64,000 bases of DNA. Source: Nonomuraea candida. Lineage in GTDB: Bacteria > Actinomycetota > Actinomycetes > Streptosporangiales > Streptosporangiaceae. The position numbers and the translations under genes were made by a program. The DNA lies in assembly GCF_000725485.1 (NCBI RefSeq), contig NZ_JOAG01000010.1, positions 204,886 to 268,885 of the forward strand. The letters run 5' to 3'. Shown in pieces: positions 1 through 7,828 of this stretch; the stretch's first letter is position 1, and every line of letters starts with the position of its first letter. The notes below the pieces were generated by a model, which made no database searches, was not told the DNA's origin, and saw nothing but the letters and a program-made list of their open reading frames with translations.

Positions 1-993
1 TTCGGCCAGGGCACGCGCATGATGACCGCGGCCCAGGCGGCCCAGGGCCCGGCCACGCAGCGCACCAGCGCCGTCCCGCCCTACGAGTACGGCGACGACG
101 ACGGCGGTGGCCGCGGCGGGCGGCGCCGGGCGAGCGGCGGCGGCAACGCGCTCAAGACGGCCTTGTGGATCATCATCCCGCTGCTGATCATCGGCGCGTT
201 CATCACGGTCGGCTACGTCGTGTTCAGCGGCCGGGGCACGCCCGCCGACACGCAGGTCACGATCCCGGCCCTGGCCTCGCAGGAGCAGGATTACGCCAAG
301 TCCGAGCTCGAGAAGCTGGAGCTCAACGTCCAGGTGGTCCAGGAGTTCAGCTCCGAGATCGAGAAGGGCGCCGTGATCAGGACGGAGCCCGACGCCAACA
401 CCAAGGTCGACAAGGGCTCCCCGGTCAAGCTGGTCGTCTCCAAGGGCACCGAGAAGGTCAAGGTCCCCGACGGCCTGATCGGCGTCAAACAGGCCGACGC
501 CGAGGCGCTCCTGGAGGAGAGCGGGCTGCGCAGCGTCATCAAGACGCGCAACTCCACCAGGCCCCAGGGCACGGTCATCGCCACCGACCCCAAGGCCGGC
601 CAGGAGGTCGAGAAGGGCGGCACGGTCACCCTCTTCGTGCCCAAGGAGCTCGGCGAGGTGCCCAGCGTGGTCGGCCTCACCGAGGAGGACGCCATCGCGC
701 AGCTCAAGGGCGCGGGCTTCAAGACGCGGACCGACAGGCAGCCCAGCGACCAGCCCGAGGGCACCGTGTTCCAGCAGAACCCGCCGGAGGGCACCAAGCT
801 GGCGCCGGGCACCACGATCACGATCACGGTGTCCACCGGTCCCGAGGACACGGCGCCGCCGCCCACCACCGACGTGCCGACCGACGACTTCCCGTCGGAC
901 CAGCCGACCGACGACTTCCCGTCACAGGATGACCCGCCGACCGACGACAACCCGATCGGCGACGACGGGCTCGGCGGCGGCTTCGGCGGCTGA
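1..993 (+). CDS. pknB: Ser/Thr protein kinase PknB, C-terminal part (5' truncated by window edge)
   Basis: The frame is open from base 1, so the kinase domain lies outside the window. Visible are a cytoplasmic linker, a Gly/Arg-rich stretch, one transmembrane helix at about residues 53-75 of the fragment, and three extracellular PASTA repeats built on the pattern 'VP..vG...a.A...L'. A Pro/Asp/Thr-rich tail with a repeated PTDDFPS unit follows. PASTA kinases of this type sense muropeptides or lipid II at the actinobacterial cell wall and phosphorylate division and cell-wall proteins. The neighbours trpG/pabA, sortase and crgA match the usual actinobacterial pknB region. A strong hairpin terminator follows the stop. 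Confidence 0.93.
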   Translation, partial: FGQGTRMMTAAQAAQGPATQRTSAVPPYEYGDDDGGGRGGRRRASGGGNALKTALWIIIPLLIIGAFITVGYVVFSGRGTPADTQVTIPALASQEQDYAKSELEKLELNVQVVQEFSSEIEKGAVIRTEPDANTKVDKGSPVKLVVSKGTEKVKVPDGLIGVKQADAEALLEESGLRSVIKTRNSTRPQGTVIATDPKAGQEVEKGGTVTLFVPKELGEVPSVVGLTEEDAIAQLKGAGFKTRTDRQPSDQPEGTVFQQNPPEGTKLAPGTTITITVSTGPEDTAPPPTTDVPTDDFPSDQPTDDFPSQDDPPTDDNPIGDDGLGGGFGG

Positions 994-1003
994 GGTCCAC
1001 GCG

Positions 1004-1042
1004 GAGGGCCGTCCGTTCCCTGAGCGGGGATGGACGGCCCTC
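1004..1042 (+). terminator. Hairpin terminator after pknB
   Basis: A perfect 11-bp inverted repeat (GAGGGCCGTCC / GGACGGCCCTC) with a 17-nt loop starts 11 bases after the pknB stop. Inner bases (TCCC/GGGA) can extend the stem. No long U-tract follows, which is usual in high-GC actinomycetes. Confidence 0.7.
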
Positions 1043-1258
1043 GGCCTGTCCTGGGCGCTCTGGGTGGCTCTCAGGGGTGCGCGGGAGCTCGGGCGGCGGC
1101 GTCGCCGCACGCACCGGCGGGGTGGGCACGCGGCGGTGAGGTGCGCGGCGAGGAAGTGAGCACGCGGCCGGTGAGGTGCGCGGACGCGAGAACGCCCCCG
1201 CCGCTCGGGGGCAACGGCGGGGACGCTCACTTGTACGTCGCTCTGCGCGAGACTTGTG

Positions 1259-1831
1259 TTACACGATTCTTCGCAGCCAATTTCCCAGCAGCCGGTGCCC
1301 GTGTTCGGAGAGCACGGACTCGGGGTGGAACTGCACGCCCTCGATGGGCGCGGTGCGGTGCCGCAGGCCCATGACCACGCCGTCGTCGGTGCGGGCGGTC
1401 ACGTCGAGCACCTCCGGCACGGTCTCGGGCAGCACGGCCAGCGAGTGGTAGCGGGTCATCCGCACCGGCGAGGGCAGCGCCTCGAACACGCCCCGGCCGT
1501 CGTGCGCGATGGCGCTGGTGCGGCCGTGGAAGAGGTCGGGCGCGCGGGTCACGGTGGCGCCGTAGGCCACGGCGATGGCCTGGTGGCCGAGGCAGACGCC
1601 GAGCAGCGGCCGGCCGGTCCCGGCCGCGTGGCGGACCAGGGGCACGCTCACGCCGGCCGCCTCGGGGGTGCCGGGGCCGGGGCTGATGAGCACGCCGTCG
1701 AAGCCGTCGGCGTCGTGCACGCGCACGTCGTCGCGGGGCCGCACGTCGCAGTCGGCGCCCAGCTCGCGCAGGTATTGCACGATGGTGTGCACGAAGCTGT
1801 CGTGGTTGTCCACGACCAGCACCCTGCTCAT
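1259..1831 (-). CDS. Glutamine amidotransferase of anthranilate/aminodeoxychorismate synthase (TrpG/PabA type)
   Basis: A 190-residue class I glutamine amidotransferase. It begins MSRVLVVDNHDSFVH, has the nucleophile elbow GVCLGHQAIA (catalytic Cys) and ends with the HPES motif that supplies His and Glu. It releases ammonia from glutamine for a chorismate-using partner, making anthranilate (tryptophan) or aminodeoxychorismate (folate). The partner is not in this window, so TrpG and PabA cannot be separated. The ATG overlaps the stop of the upstream small membrane-protein gene (ATGA), so translational coupling is likely. A stand-alone copy next to pknB and sortase is standard in actinobacteria. 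Confidence 0.88.
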   Translation of the reverse strand: MSRVLVVDNHDSFVHTIVQYLRELGADCDVRPRDDVRVHDADGFDGVLISPGPGTPEAAGVSVPLVRHAAGTGRPLLGVCLGHQAIAVAYGATVTRAPDLFHGRTSAIAHDGRGVFEALPSPVRMTRYHSLAVLPETVPEVLDVTARTDDGVVMGLRHRTAPIEGVQFHPESVLSEHGHRLLGNWLRRIV

Positions 1832-1986
1832 TTCTCGACGGTCACCTCATCCAGCGTCACGGCGGGCTCCAGCAGCGGGAACACGACATACCAGAGTACG
1901 GCCACGACGGCCGCGAGCAGCACGACGGCCGTCAGCGCCCGCGTGCGCGGGCGGCCGGGCAGCTTGCGCCAGAGCCAGGCGTACAT
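1828..1986 (-). CDS. Small single-pass membrane protein (52 aa)
   Basis: A short gene of 53 codons starting MYAWLWRKLPGR. A basic N-terminus is followed by one hydrophobic helix (about residues 19-38) and an acidic tail ending DEVTVEK. A GAGGAG ribosome-binding site lies 3-4 bases upstream of the ATG, and the stop overlaps the amidotransferase start (ATGA). It sits between the class E sortase and the amidotransferase on the same strand, where small membrane proteins of unknown function are common in actinobacteria. No function can be assigned. Confidence 0.75.
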   Translation of the reverse strand: MYAWLWRKLPGRPRTRALTAVVLLAAVVAVLWYVVFPLLEPAVTLDEVTVEK

Positions 1987-2000
1987 GTCACTCCTCGCCG

Positions 2001-2070
2001 GTCACTCGTTGCGGGTCACTCGTTGCGGGTCACTCTTTGCGGGTCACTCTTTGCGGGTCACTCTTTGCGC
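2001..2070 (-). repeat. Five tandem 14-bp repeats spanning the sortase stop codon
   Basis: The unit GTCACTC(G/T)TTGCGG begins at 2001, 2015, 2029, 2043 and 2057. Read on the minus strand each unit contains Lys/Asn-Glu-stop (AAAGAGTGA or AACGAGTGA). The unit at 2057 holds the true sortase stop and the others are downstream copies. A related GAGGAGTGAC right after the array serves as the ribosome-binding site of the next gene. Confidence 0.85.
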
Positions 2071-2714
2071 GGTTCGGTCTCCTTCAGCACGCCGTAGACG
2101 ATGAGCCGTTCGGCGGCCGAGTATTCGGGGTGGCAGGTGGACAGTGTGATGAAGGCCCGGATGGGGCGGATGTCGGGCTTGCCGGGCACGGGGGCCAGCA
2201 CCTCGATCTCGTCGGGGCGCACGATGTCCTGGGAGGTCACGCGGTAGGTGTAGCGGGCCTCGCGGGCCTCGACCACGATCTCGTCGTCGCGTTCGAGCTC
2301 GTCGATCTCCCGGAACGGCGCCGCGTAGGTGGTGCGGTGCCCCGACAACACGAAGTTGCCCGTCTGGCCCGGCATGGCGCTGTCGGGGTAGTGCCCCGGG
2401 CCCTTCTTGAGCTGTTCGGCGCCCACGCCCTCGACCACGGCGTACTGGTAGTCGCGGCCCAGCTTCGGGATGCGCAGCAGCGCCACGGCCCGGCCGAGCT
2501 CGATCCGGTCAAGCTTGCCGGCGTTCTCGCGCTCCAGCTCCCGCTTGAGCAGGAGCTGCTGGCTCTGGGTGTAGGCGCCGGTGCCCCAGAGCAGGTAGGC
2601 GCAGAACAGCATGAGGATCAGGCCCGCGGTGATGCTCGTCTCCCCCACGGCCCGGAGCGTGGCCCGCATTCGCTCAGGGTATTCGCGGATGTCGCGGGGC
2701 CAGGGGATCGCCAT
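2058..2714 (-). CDS. srtE: Class E sortase
   Basis: Transpeptidase that covalently anchors surface proteins to peptidoglycan. From the ATG at 2714 (MAIPWPRD) the protein has 218 residues. One N-terminal transmembrane helix spans about residues 28-46. The catalytic His is in VLSGHRTTY (about 126), the catalytic Cys in TLSTCHPEYSA (about 194) and the Arg about nine residues later. The TLSTCxPxYSA signature fits the actinobacterial class E group, which recognises LAxTG-type sorting signals. A GTG at 2744 would add ten residues and cannot be excluded, since neither start has a clear ribosome-binding site. It is divergent from crgA, so their promoters share about 100 bp. Confidence 0.9.
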   Translation of the reverse strand: MAIPWPRDIREYPERMRATLRAVGETSITAGLILMLFCAYLLWGTGAYTQSQQLLLKRELERENAGKLDRIELGRAVALLRIPKLGRDYQYAVVEGVGAEQLKKGPGHYPDSAMPGQTGNFVLSGHRTTYAAPFREIDELERDDEIVVEAREARYTYRVTSQDIVRPDEIEVLAPVPGKPDIRPIRAFITLSTCHPEYSAAERLIVYGVLKETEPRKE

Positions 2715-2813
2715 GTCGTGCGCGTGGCGACTATCCTGGGGCACGCTTCAACTACGCTTAACGAAGAGCCTGTGGACGATCCGGATGCCCAGGCCCTCAG
2801 CAGGAGTTACCCA

Positions 2814-3062
2814 GTGCCCAAGTCCAAGGCTCGCAACAAGAAGGCGGTCTACACTCCGCCGCAGAGGTCTCAGCAGGTCAAGGTCAGCCCGCGCTGGCTG
2901 GCGCCGACCATGGTCGTCGCATGGATCATCGGCATCCTGTGGATCGCGATCTACTACGTCGCCCCGCAGGCGCCCTTCTTCAGCGACCTCCAGAACTGGA
3001 ATCTGCTGATCGGGTTTGTTTTCATCATCTTCGGTGTGGTGCTTTCCACCCGCTGGCGTTAG
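2814..3062 (+). CDS. crgA: Cell division protein CrgA
   Basis: A GTG start with a CAGGAG ribosome-binding site gives 82 residues. A basic N-terminus (PKSKARNKK) is followed by two transmembrane helices at about 33-50 and 63-79, the canonical CrgA/UPF0233 architecture. CrgA is a small divisome membrane protein that interacts with FtsZ, FtsQ and PBPs; in streptomycetes it coordinates septation during sporulation. Length and position beside sortase, rhomboid and the pknB region match the family norm. Much longer readings of the same frame that begin upstream lack a ribosome-binding site. Confidence 0.93.
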   Translation: MPKSKARNKKAVYTPPQRSQQVKVSPRWLAPTMVVAWIIGILWIAIYYVAPQAPFFSDLQNWNLLIGFVFIIFGVVLSTRWR

Positions 3063-3099
3063 TTCTTTCCACAGTCTTTTCCACAGCCTGGGGAAGAGG

Positions 3100-3966
3100 T
3101 CAGACCGCGGCGAGGATCGCCGAGGTCCTGACCACCACGAGCACGGCCAGCAGGGCCAGCGCTCCCGCGATCGCCACCACCTGCCAGAGGGTGCGGTTGT
3201 TCTTGGGAGCGTAGGCCAGCGCCCCCGCCAGCAGCGATCCCGTGACGAGGCCGCCGATGTGGCCGGTCCAGCTGATGCCCGAGACCAGGAACGTGATCGC
3301 CAGGTTGAGCGCGATGAGCACGGCGATGCCGCGCACGTCCATGTTGAGCCGGCGACCCACCACGAAGACCGCGCCGAACAGACCGAAGATCGCGCCCGAG
3401 GCGCCGACGGTCGGCTGGTTGAGCGGGTCGAGCCAGAGGCCGAGCACCGAGCCGCCGAGCGCGCTGATCGCGTAGATGGCGATGTAGCGCACGTGGCCGA
3501 AGGCGCGCTCCAGGTAGGGGCCGACGACGTAGAGCGCCCAGCAGTTGAACAGGATGTGGAAGACGCTGCCGTGCACGAAGGCAGCGCTGATCAGCCGGTA
3601 GTACTGGTCGCCGAGCGCCACTCCGGCCGGCCACATCGCCAGCTGCGCGGTGACCGCGTCGCCCGTGAGGTATTGCGCGCCGAAGATCAGCACGTTGACG
3701 GCGAGCAGGGCGTACGTGACGAACGGCGTGCGCACGACGTTGCCGCCGAACGTCGACCTGGCCGTGCGGAGGCCCTTGTTGCCCTCGGCCACGCACTCGG
3801 GGCACTGGAAGCCCACCGCGGCGTCACGCATGCAGTCGGGGCAGATCGGACGCTCGCAGCGTTGGCAGCGCACCCAGGTCTCCCTGTCGGGATGCCGGTA
3901 GCACGTGGGCACGGCCTCAGCGGGCTGCTCGGGGTGCGGGGGCGGGCTGGGCGGCTGGCTGGTCAT
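3100..3966 (-). CDS. Rhomboid-family intramembrane serine protease with N-terminal zinc finger
   Basis: A 288-residue polytopic membrane protein started at the ATG MTSQPPSP. The N-terminal 60 residues carry a B-box-like zinc-binding set (CYRH, CQRC, CPDC, CPEC). The rhomboid core follows: the HxxxN motif at about 137-141, catalytic Ser190 in GASG and catalytic His236 in the sixth helix (WTGHIGG). Rhomboids cut membrane proteins within or near transmembrane segments; the substrate here is unknown. It is convergent with crgA, and a zinc finger in front of the rhomboid core is common in actinobacterial members of this locus. Confidence 0.9.
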   Translation of the reverse strand: MTSQPPSPPPHPEQPAEAVPTCYRHPDRETWVRCQRCERPICPDCMRDAAVGFQCPECVAEGNKGLRTARSTFGGNVVRTPFVTYALLAVNVLIFGAQYLTGDAVTAQLAMWPAGVALGDQYYRLISAAFVHGSVFHILFNCWALYVVGPYLERAFGHVRYIAIYAISALGGSVLGLWLDPLNQPTVGASGAIFGLFGAVFVVGRRLNMDVRGIAVLIALNLAITFLVSGISWTGHIGGLVTGSLLAGALAYAPKNNRTLWQVVAIAGALALLAVLVVVRTSAILAAV

Positions 3967-4056
3967 GACCGAAAGCCTATGGCTTGTACGGGCGTGCCGG
4001 GCTCCCCCGCCGGGCCCCTTCTGGGTGGGCACGGCAGGGGAAGGGCCGCAAGTGCG

Positions 4057-4593
4057 TCAGGCCGGGACGCGGTCGATGGTGACCGACTCCAGGATGACGT
4101 CCTCCGTCGGACGGTCGCGGCGGTCGGTGCGGGTCTTGGCGATCGCGTCCACGACCTCCTGGCCCTCGACGACCTCGCCGAAGATGGTGTGCTTGCGGTT
4201 GAGGTGCGGAGTCGGCACGACCGTGATGAAGAACTGCGAGCCGTTGGTGCCCTTGCCGGCGCGGACGCCGGCGTTGGCCATGGCGAGCAGGTAGGGGCGG
4301 TCGAAGGAGAGCTCCGGGTGGATCTCGTCGTCGAACTCGTAGCCGGGGCCGCCGATGCCCTGGCCGAGCGGGTCGCCGCCCTGGATCATGAAACCGGAGA
4401 TGACCCGGTGGAAGATCGTGCCGTCGTAGTAGCGCGCGGTGCTCTTCTCACCGGTGCCCGGATGCGTCCACTCGCGGGAGCCCTCGGCGAGCTCCACGAA
4501 GTTGCGCACCGTTTTCGGAGCCTTGGTGGGGAAGAGTTCTACCTTGATATTGCCGCGATTGGTCTGCAGGTTCGCGATCAGCTTCTCAGCCAC
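4057..4593 (-). CDS. ppiA: Cyclophilin-type peptidyl-prolyl cis-trans isomerase
   Basis: 178 residues with no signal peptide, so cytoplasmic. It has the cyclophilin active-site blocks FHRVISGFMIQGGDP and NGSQFFIT, plus the family's LNRKHTIFGEVVEG segment. It speeds proline cis-trans isomerisation during protein folding. The cyclophilin next to rhomboid and crgA is one of the most stable gene orders near the actinobacterial origin. It is divergent from the DUF5324 gene, with about 157 bp of shared upstream DNA. Confidence 0.93.
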   Translation of the reverse strand: MAEKLIANLQTNRGNIKVELFPTKAPKTVRNFVELAEGSREWTHPGTGEKSTARYYDGTIFHRVISGFMIQGGDPLGQGIGGPGYEFDDEIHPELSFDRPYLLAMANAGVRAGKGTNGSQFFITVVPTPHLNRKHTIFGEVVEGQEVVDAIAKTRTDRRDRPTEDVILESVTIDRVPA

Positions 4594-4750
4594 GAGACAG
4601 CTGCCCCCCTCTATGCACAGGGTTGGTTTTGTGGTGTTTGAGGATTATGGCCGTTCGGCCTCCCGAGCCATCCTCCCATGGACGGCCATGATTGAGCCGC
4701 CTTGTCCAGGGAAGGTCAGGCTCGGGGCCCCAACGACAGGGGAGGTTGTC

Positions 4751-5248
4751 GTGTCCCTGAGAATGAGAAAACGCCGCGTGGTCATGGAAGTGCCCGCCAC
4801 GTGGATGGGCCGAATGAAGGCCCAGGCCGTACGAACCGGCCAGCGCATGGCGCCCATGGCCGACCAGGCCAAGGTCGTCGCCGCGCACCGCATCGAGGAC
4901 GCCCGCTACTGGGCGGCGCCGAGGCTGGAGTCGGCGGCGCACGGGTTCGAGGACCAGGTCGCACCCAAGGTCAGCGCCATGCTGACCGCGGCGGCCAGGA
5001 AGATCGACCCCAAGCCGTCGCAGTCGAGGCGGTGGCCGATGCTCGTACTGCTGACCGGCCTCGCGGTGGGGACGATCGGTTACATGTTCTATCGCCGCAA
5101 CGCAGAGCAGTGGACCGAGCACATGAAGGACTCCGCCTCCGATGCCTCACGATGGGTCAATGAGAAGGCGGAACGGACATCGGAATCCGCTGACCGGTTG
5201 GCGGCCAACGTGTCGAACAAGGCGGATGAGGCATCTCGCAAGATGTAG
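4751..5248 (+). CDS. DUF5324-type membrane-anchored protein
   Basis: A GTG start follows GGGGAGG by six bases and gives 165 residues. The N-terminus is basic, the middle is Ala-rich and predicted helical, one transmembrane helix lies at about 102-118 (MLVLLTGLAVGTIGYMFYRR), and a charged helical tail ends in SRKM. Composition and placement beside the cyclophilin match the DUF5324 family, which is confined to actinobacteria and has no known function. Longer readings of the frame from 4439 have no ribosome-binding site. A hairpin terminator follows. Confidence 0.78.
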   Translation: MSLRMRKRRVVMEVPATWMGRMKAQAVRTGQRMAPMADQAKVVAAHRIEDARYWAAPRLESAAHGFEDQVAPKVSAMLTAAARKIDPKPSQSRRWPMLVLLTGLAVGTIGYMFYRRNAEQWTEHMKDSASDASRWVNEKAERTSESADRLAANVSNKADEASRKM

Positions 5249-5261
5249 TGATCTCGCCGGG

Positions 5262-5294
5262 AAGCGCGCCCTCGGATGGTCCGGGGGCGCGCTT
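5262..5294 (+). terminator. Hairpin terminator after the DUF5324 gene
   Basis: A perfect 10-bp inverted repeat (AAGCGCGCCC / GGGCGCGCTT) with a 13-nt loop begins 13 bases after the stop codon. It ends the conserved left block of genes. Confidence 0.7.
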
Positions 5295-5346
5295 CGGCCG
5301 TCCGGGGCCGTTGACCGCACACCAAGCGCTTGCTACAAACGCGACC

Positions 5347-6420
5347 ATGGCGCTGTCACCGCTCGATGACCACCCCGTGCACCAGGCCGCCCAGGTCATG
5401 CGGCACGTGACCACCGGAGACCGCAACTTCTACGACCGCTACTACTTCAACTGCCACGCCGCCTCCGACGAGCTCATGCTGATCGTCGGCCTCGGCCAGT
5501 ACCCCAACCTGGGCGTCACCGACGCCTTCGCCTGCGTGCGCACCCAGGAGCTGCACCGCGTCGTCCGGGCCTCGCGCGAGCTGGGCGCCGACCGGATGGA
5601 CACCCGGATCGGCCCCTTCCGGGTCGAGGTGCTCGAAGGACTCAAACGGCTCAGGGTGGTGCTGGAGCCCAACGAGCACGGCCTGTCGTTCGACCTCCTG
5701 TGGGAGGGCACGATCCCGGTCGTGCTGGAGCCGCGGCACTTCCTGCGGTGGCAGGAGCGGGTGGTGTTCGACTCTGTACGGATGGCGCAGACCGGCCGGT
5801 GGACGGGGCACATCACGATCGGCGAGACGGAGATCCCCGTCACCCCCGACCGCTGGATGGGCACCAGGGACCGCTCCTGGGGCATCAGGCCGGTTGGCGA
5901 GCCCGAGCCGCCCGGGATCCAGGCCAAGAACCCCGGGACGTTCTACTGGCTCTACGCGCCGATGCGCTTCGACGACCACGCCGTGCTCTGCATCGTGCAG
6001 GAGGACGAGCAGGGGCGCAGGCTGCTGGAGGAGGCGGTGCGCGTGTGGCCGGACGGGCGGGAGGAGTATCTCGGCAGACCGGAGTACCGCCCGGTCTACG
6101 CCCCCGGCACCCGCGACGTCACCGAGGCCGTGATCGCGTTCGCGCCTCCCGGCGGCAAGCCGTTCGACGTGCGCTGCACGCCGCTGCTGCCGGTGCACCT
6201 CATGGTCGGCACCGGCTACGGGCTGGAGCAGGAGTGGCGGCATGGGATGTACCAGGGTCCCGGGCCGGTCGTGCAGGGTGTTACGTACCGGCTGCCCGAC
6301 GACGCCGCCAGGATGTGGGGCCTGGTGGACGCCGTCGGGCGCTTCGAGTACGACGGGCTCGTCGGCCATGGTCTCTTCGAGTACTGGGCACTCGGACCGC
6401 ACCCGTCGTTCGCCGGGTGA
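5347..6420 (+). CDS. Conserved hypothetical protein, possible lipocalin-like/AttH-CrtC fold
   Basis: 357 residues from the ATG MALSPLDD. No signal peptide or membrane helix is apparent. The sequence is rich in Trp, Gly and Asp with many beta-type segments such as GRWTGHITIGETEIPV and WMGTRDRSWGIRP, and it ends in FEYWALG. It resembles large soluble actinobacterial proteins distantly related to hydroxyneurosporene-synthase/AttH folds; the fold call is tentative. No enzyme motif is visible. It stands alone between a terminator and a convergent secreted-protein gene. An in-frame start at 5248 overlaps the previous stop and lacks a ribosome-binding site. Confidence 0.7.
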   Translation: MALSPLDDHPVHQAAQVMRHVTTGDRNFYDRYYFNCHAASDELMLIVGLGQYPNLGVTDAFACVRTQELHRVVRASRELGADRMDTRIGPFRVEVLEGLKRLRVVLEPNEHGLSFDLLWEGTIPVVLEPRHFLRWQERVVFDSVRMAQTGRWTGHITIGETEIPVTPDRWMGTRDRSWGIRPVGEPEPPGIQAKNPGTFYWLYAPMRFDDHAVLCIVQEDEQGRRLLEEAVRVWPDGREEYLGRPEYRPVYAPGTRDVTEAVIAFAPPGGKPFDVRCTPLLPVHLMVGTGYGLEQEWRHGMYQGPGPVVQGVTYRLPDDAARMWGLVDAVGRFEYDGLVGHGLFEYWALGPHPSFAG

Positions 6421-6454
6421 TCCGGCATTCCACGAGCCGCCTTGGCGGTCGCGG

Positions 6455-6988
6455 CTACTCCGGCTTTTCGCAGACCACCTTGGCGGTCTTGGCCCAGCCC
6501 TCGACCGGGGCCGCCGCCTCGCCCGTCTCCGTGGGCAGAGCCGGCAGGGCCGGCATCGCCTTCACCACGTCACCGGGGGCGAGCTTCTCGATCTCCTCCG
6601 GCGTCAGCTTCCGGGTCTCCGCCGGGGCCACCTTCTCCAGCTTGCCGATCTTGCCGAGCTTCTCGAGCTCCTCCGGCGAGAGCGGCCTGATCTTGACCGC
6701 CTCGGGCGCCTCACCCTCGGGAAGCGCCGGCGCGGCCTCGCCCTCGGGAAGGGCCGGCGTGACGTGCGCGTCCGAGCCGATCCGCGCCACCTTGCCCTCG
6801 CGCCGGACCACGACGCCCTTCTCAGCGGGCAGCGCCTTGACCAGCTCGACCGTCCTGCCGTCGCTGGTCGTGCAGGTCACCTTGGTGTCCTCGGCGGGGG
6901 CGGGCCCGTCGGCCAGGGCGGAGCCGGCCAGGCCGGTGACGGTGAGCACGGCGACCGCGCCGAGCACCGCGAGACGTCGTTTGAACAT
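6455..6988 (-). CDS. Secreted Pro/Glu/Ala-rich hypothetical protein
   Basis: 177 residues. A clear Sec signal peptide (basic MFKRRL, hydrophobic core, likely cut after SALA near residue 26) precedes a hydrophilic protein. It contains a duplicated PALPEGEA unit and two related PLSPEELEKL / KLTPEEIEKL segments, so the mature part seems built from degenerate repeats. Two Cys remain, one near each end (VTCTTS and VVCEKPE), and could form a disulfide. It is divergent from an OmpR-type regulator across a region with repeated CTGAAG motifs and may be under its control. Function unknown. Confidence 0.75.
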   Translation of the reverse strand: MFKRRLAVLGAVAVLTVTGLAGSALADGPAPAEDTKVTCTTSDGRTVELVKALPAEKGVVVRREGKVARIGSDAHVTPALPEGEAAPALPEGEAPEAVKIRPLSPEELEKLGKIGKLEKVAPAETRKLTPEEIEKLAPGDVVKAMPALPALPTETGEAAAPVEGWAKTAKVVCEKPE

Positions 6989-7040
6989 GGAATCTCCTCG
7001 AACGGGGACGATCTGACGCCTCAGAGCGTGGCCCGGCGTA

Positions 7041-7090
7041 CCTGAAGCGATCCTGAAGAGGGCATAAACGATCTTCAGCTTCGCTTTAGG
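7041..7090. promoter_or_regulatory. Repeated CTGAAG/CTTCAG motifs upstream of a two-component operon
   Basis: The region between the secreted-protein gene and the response regulator holds two direct CTGAAG copies 11 bp apart (7042 and 7053). An inverted CTTCAG follows at 7073 with a nearby CTTTAG. Direct and inverted hexamers at helical spacing are typical of OmpR-family binding sites, so autoregulation is likely. This is a pattern reading only. Confidence 0.5.
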
Positions 7091-7113
7091 TGCTCTGAGG
7101 CAGGCTGGACGGC

Positions 7114-7785
7114 GTGCGAGTGTTACTGGTGGAGGACGAGCAGCGGCTGGCCGACCTGATCAAGGGCGGGCTGGCAGGCGAGGGCTTCGCGGTGGACGTC
7201 GCCCACGACGGGCGCGACGGGTTGTGGCTGGCCACCGAGAACACCTATGACGTGATCGTCCTTGACGTGATGCTGCCCAGGCTGAACGGCTACGCGATCT
7301 GCTCCCGGCTGCGCGAGGCCGGCGACTGGACGCCGATCATGATGCTCACCGCCAAGGACGGCATCTACGACGAGGCCGAGGCCCTGGACAACGGGGCCGA
7401 CGACTATCTGGCCAAGCCGTTCTCCTACGTCGTGCTGCTGGCCAGGCTGCGGGCGCTGGTGCGGCGGGGCGGGCGCGAGCGGCCGGTGTCGATCACCGTG
7501 GGCGACCTCGTGATCGATCCGGCCGGGCTGCGCTGCCGCAGGGGCGAGGCGGAGATCGCGCTGACGCCGAAGGAGTTCGCGGTGCTGCACGCGCTGGCGC
7601 GGCGGCCCGGGGAGGTGGTCTCCAAGAGCGAGCTGCTGGCCCAGGCGTGGGACTTCTCCTACGACGGCGATCCGAACATCGTCGAGGTCTACATCAGCGC
7701 CCTGCGCCGCAAGATCGACGTGCCCTTCGGCAGGACGACGCTCATGACCGTCCGCGGGGCCGGATACCGCCTGGAAGCGGCATGA
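7114..7785 (+). CDS. OmpR/PhoB-family response regulator
   Basis: 223 residues from a GTG start. The receiver domain (about 1-115) has the acidic pair EDE, phospho-acceptor Asp in VLDVMLPRLNG, Thr in MLTAKD and Lys in AKPFSY. A C-terminal winged-helix DNA-binding domain with ALTPKEFAVL and VRGAGYRL follows. It is co-directional with the histidine kinase that starts 43 bp downstream, so the two form a system. The stimulus is unknown. The divergent secreted protein and the CTGAAG motifs suggest local targets. Confidence 0.92.
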   Translation: MRVLLVEDEQRLADLIKGGLAGEGFAVDVAHDGRDGLWLATENTYDVIVLDVMLPRLNGYAICSRLREAGDWTPIMMLTAKDGIYDEAEALDNGADDYLAKPFSYVVLLARLRALVRRGGRERPVSITVGDLVIDPAGLRCRRGEAEIALTPKEFAVLHALARRPGEVVSKSELLAQAWDFSYDGDPNIVEVYISALRRKIDVPFGRTTLMTVRGAGYRLEAA

Positions 7786-7828
7786 GACGGCGCGGGGGTC
7801 GCGGGCAGCGGCTCGGGAGGGAGGGCGC

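Noticed and set aside
1986..2070. Short direct repeats as a CRISPR array
   Set aside because: Units are 14 bp and directly contiguous with no spacers; no cas genes are present anywhere in the window.
1575..3062. A 495-codon plus-strand frame ending with CrgA
   Set aside because: Only the last 82 codons are real. The upstream part crosses sortase and amidotransferase genes on the other strand, and CrgA has its own GTG with a ribosome-binding site.
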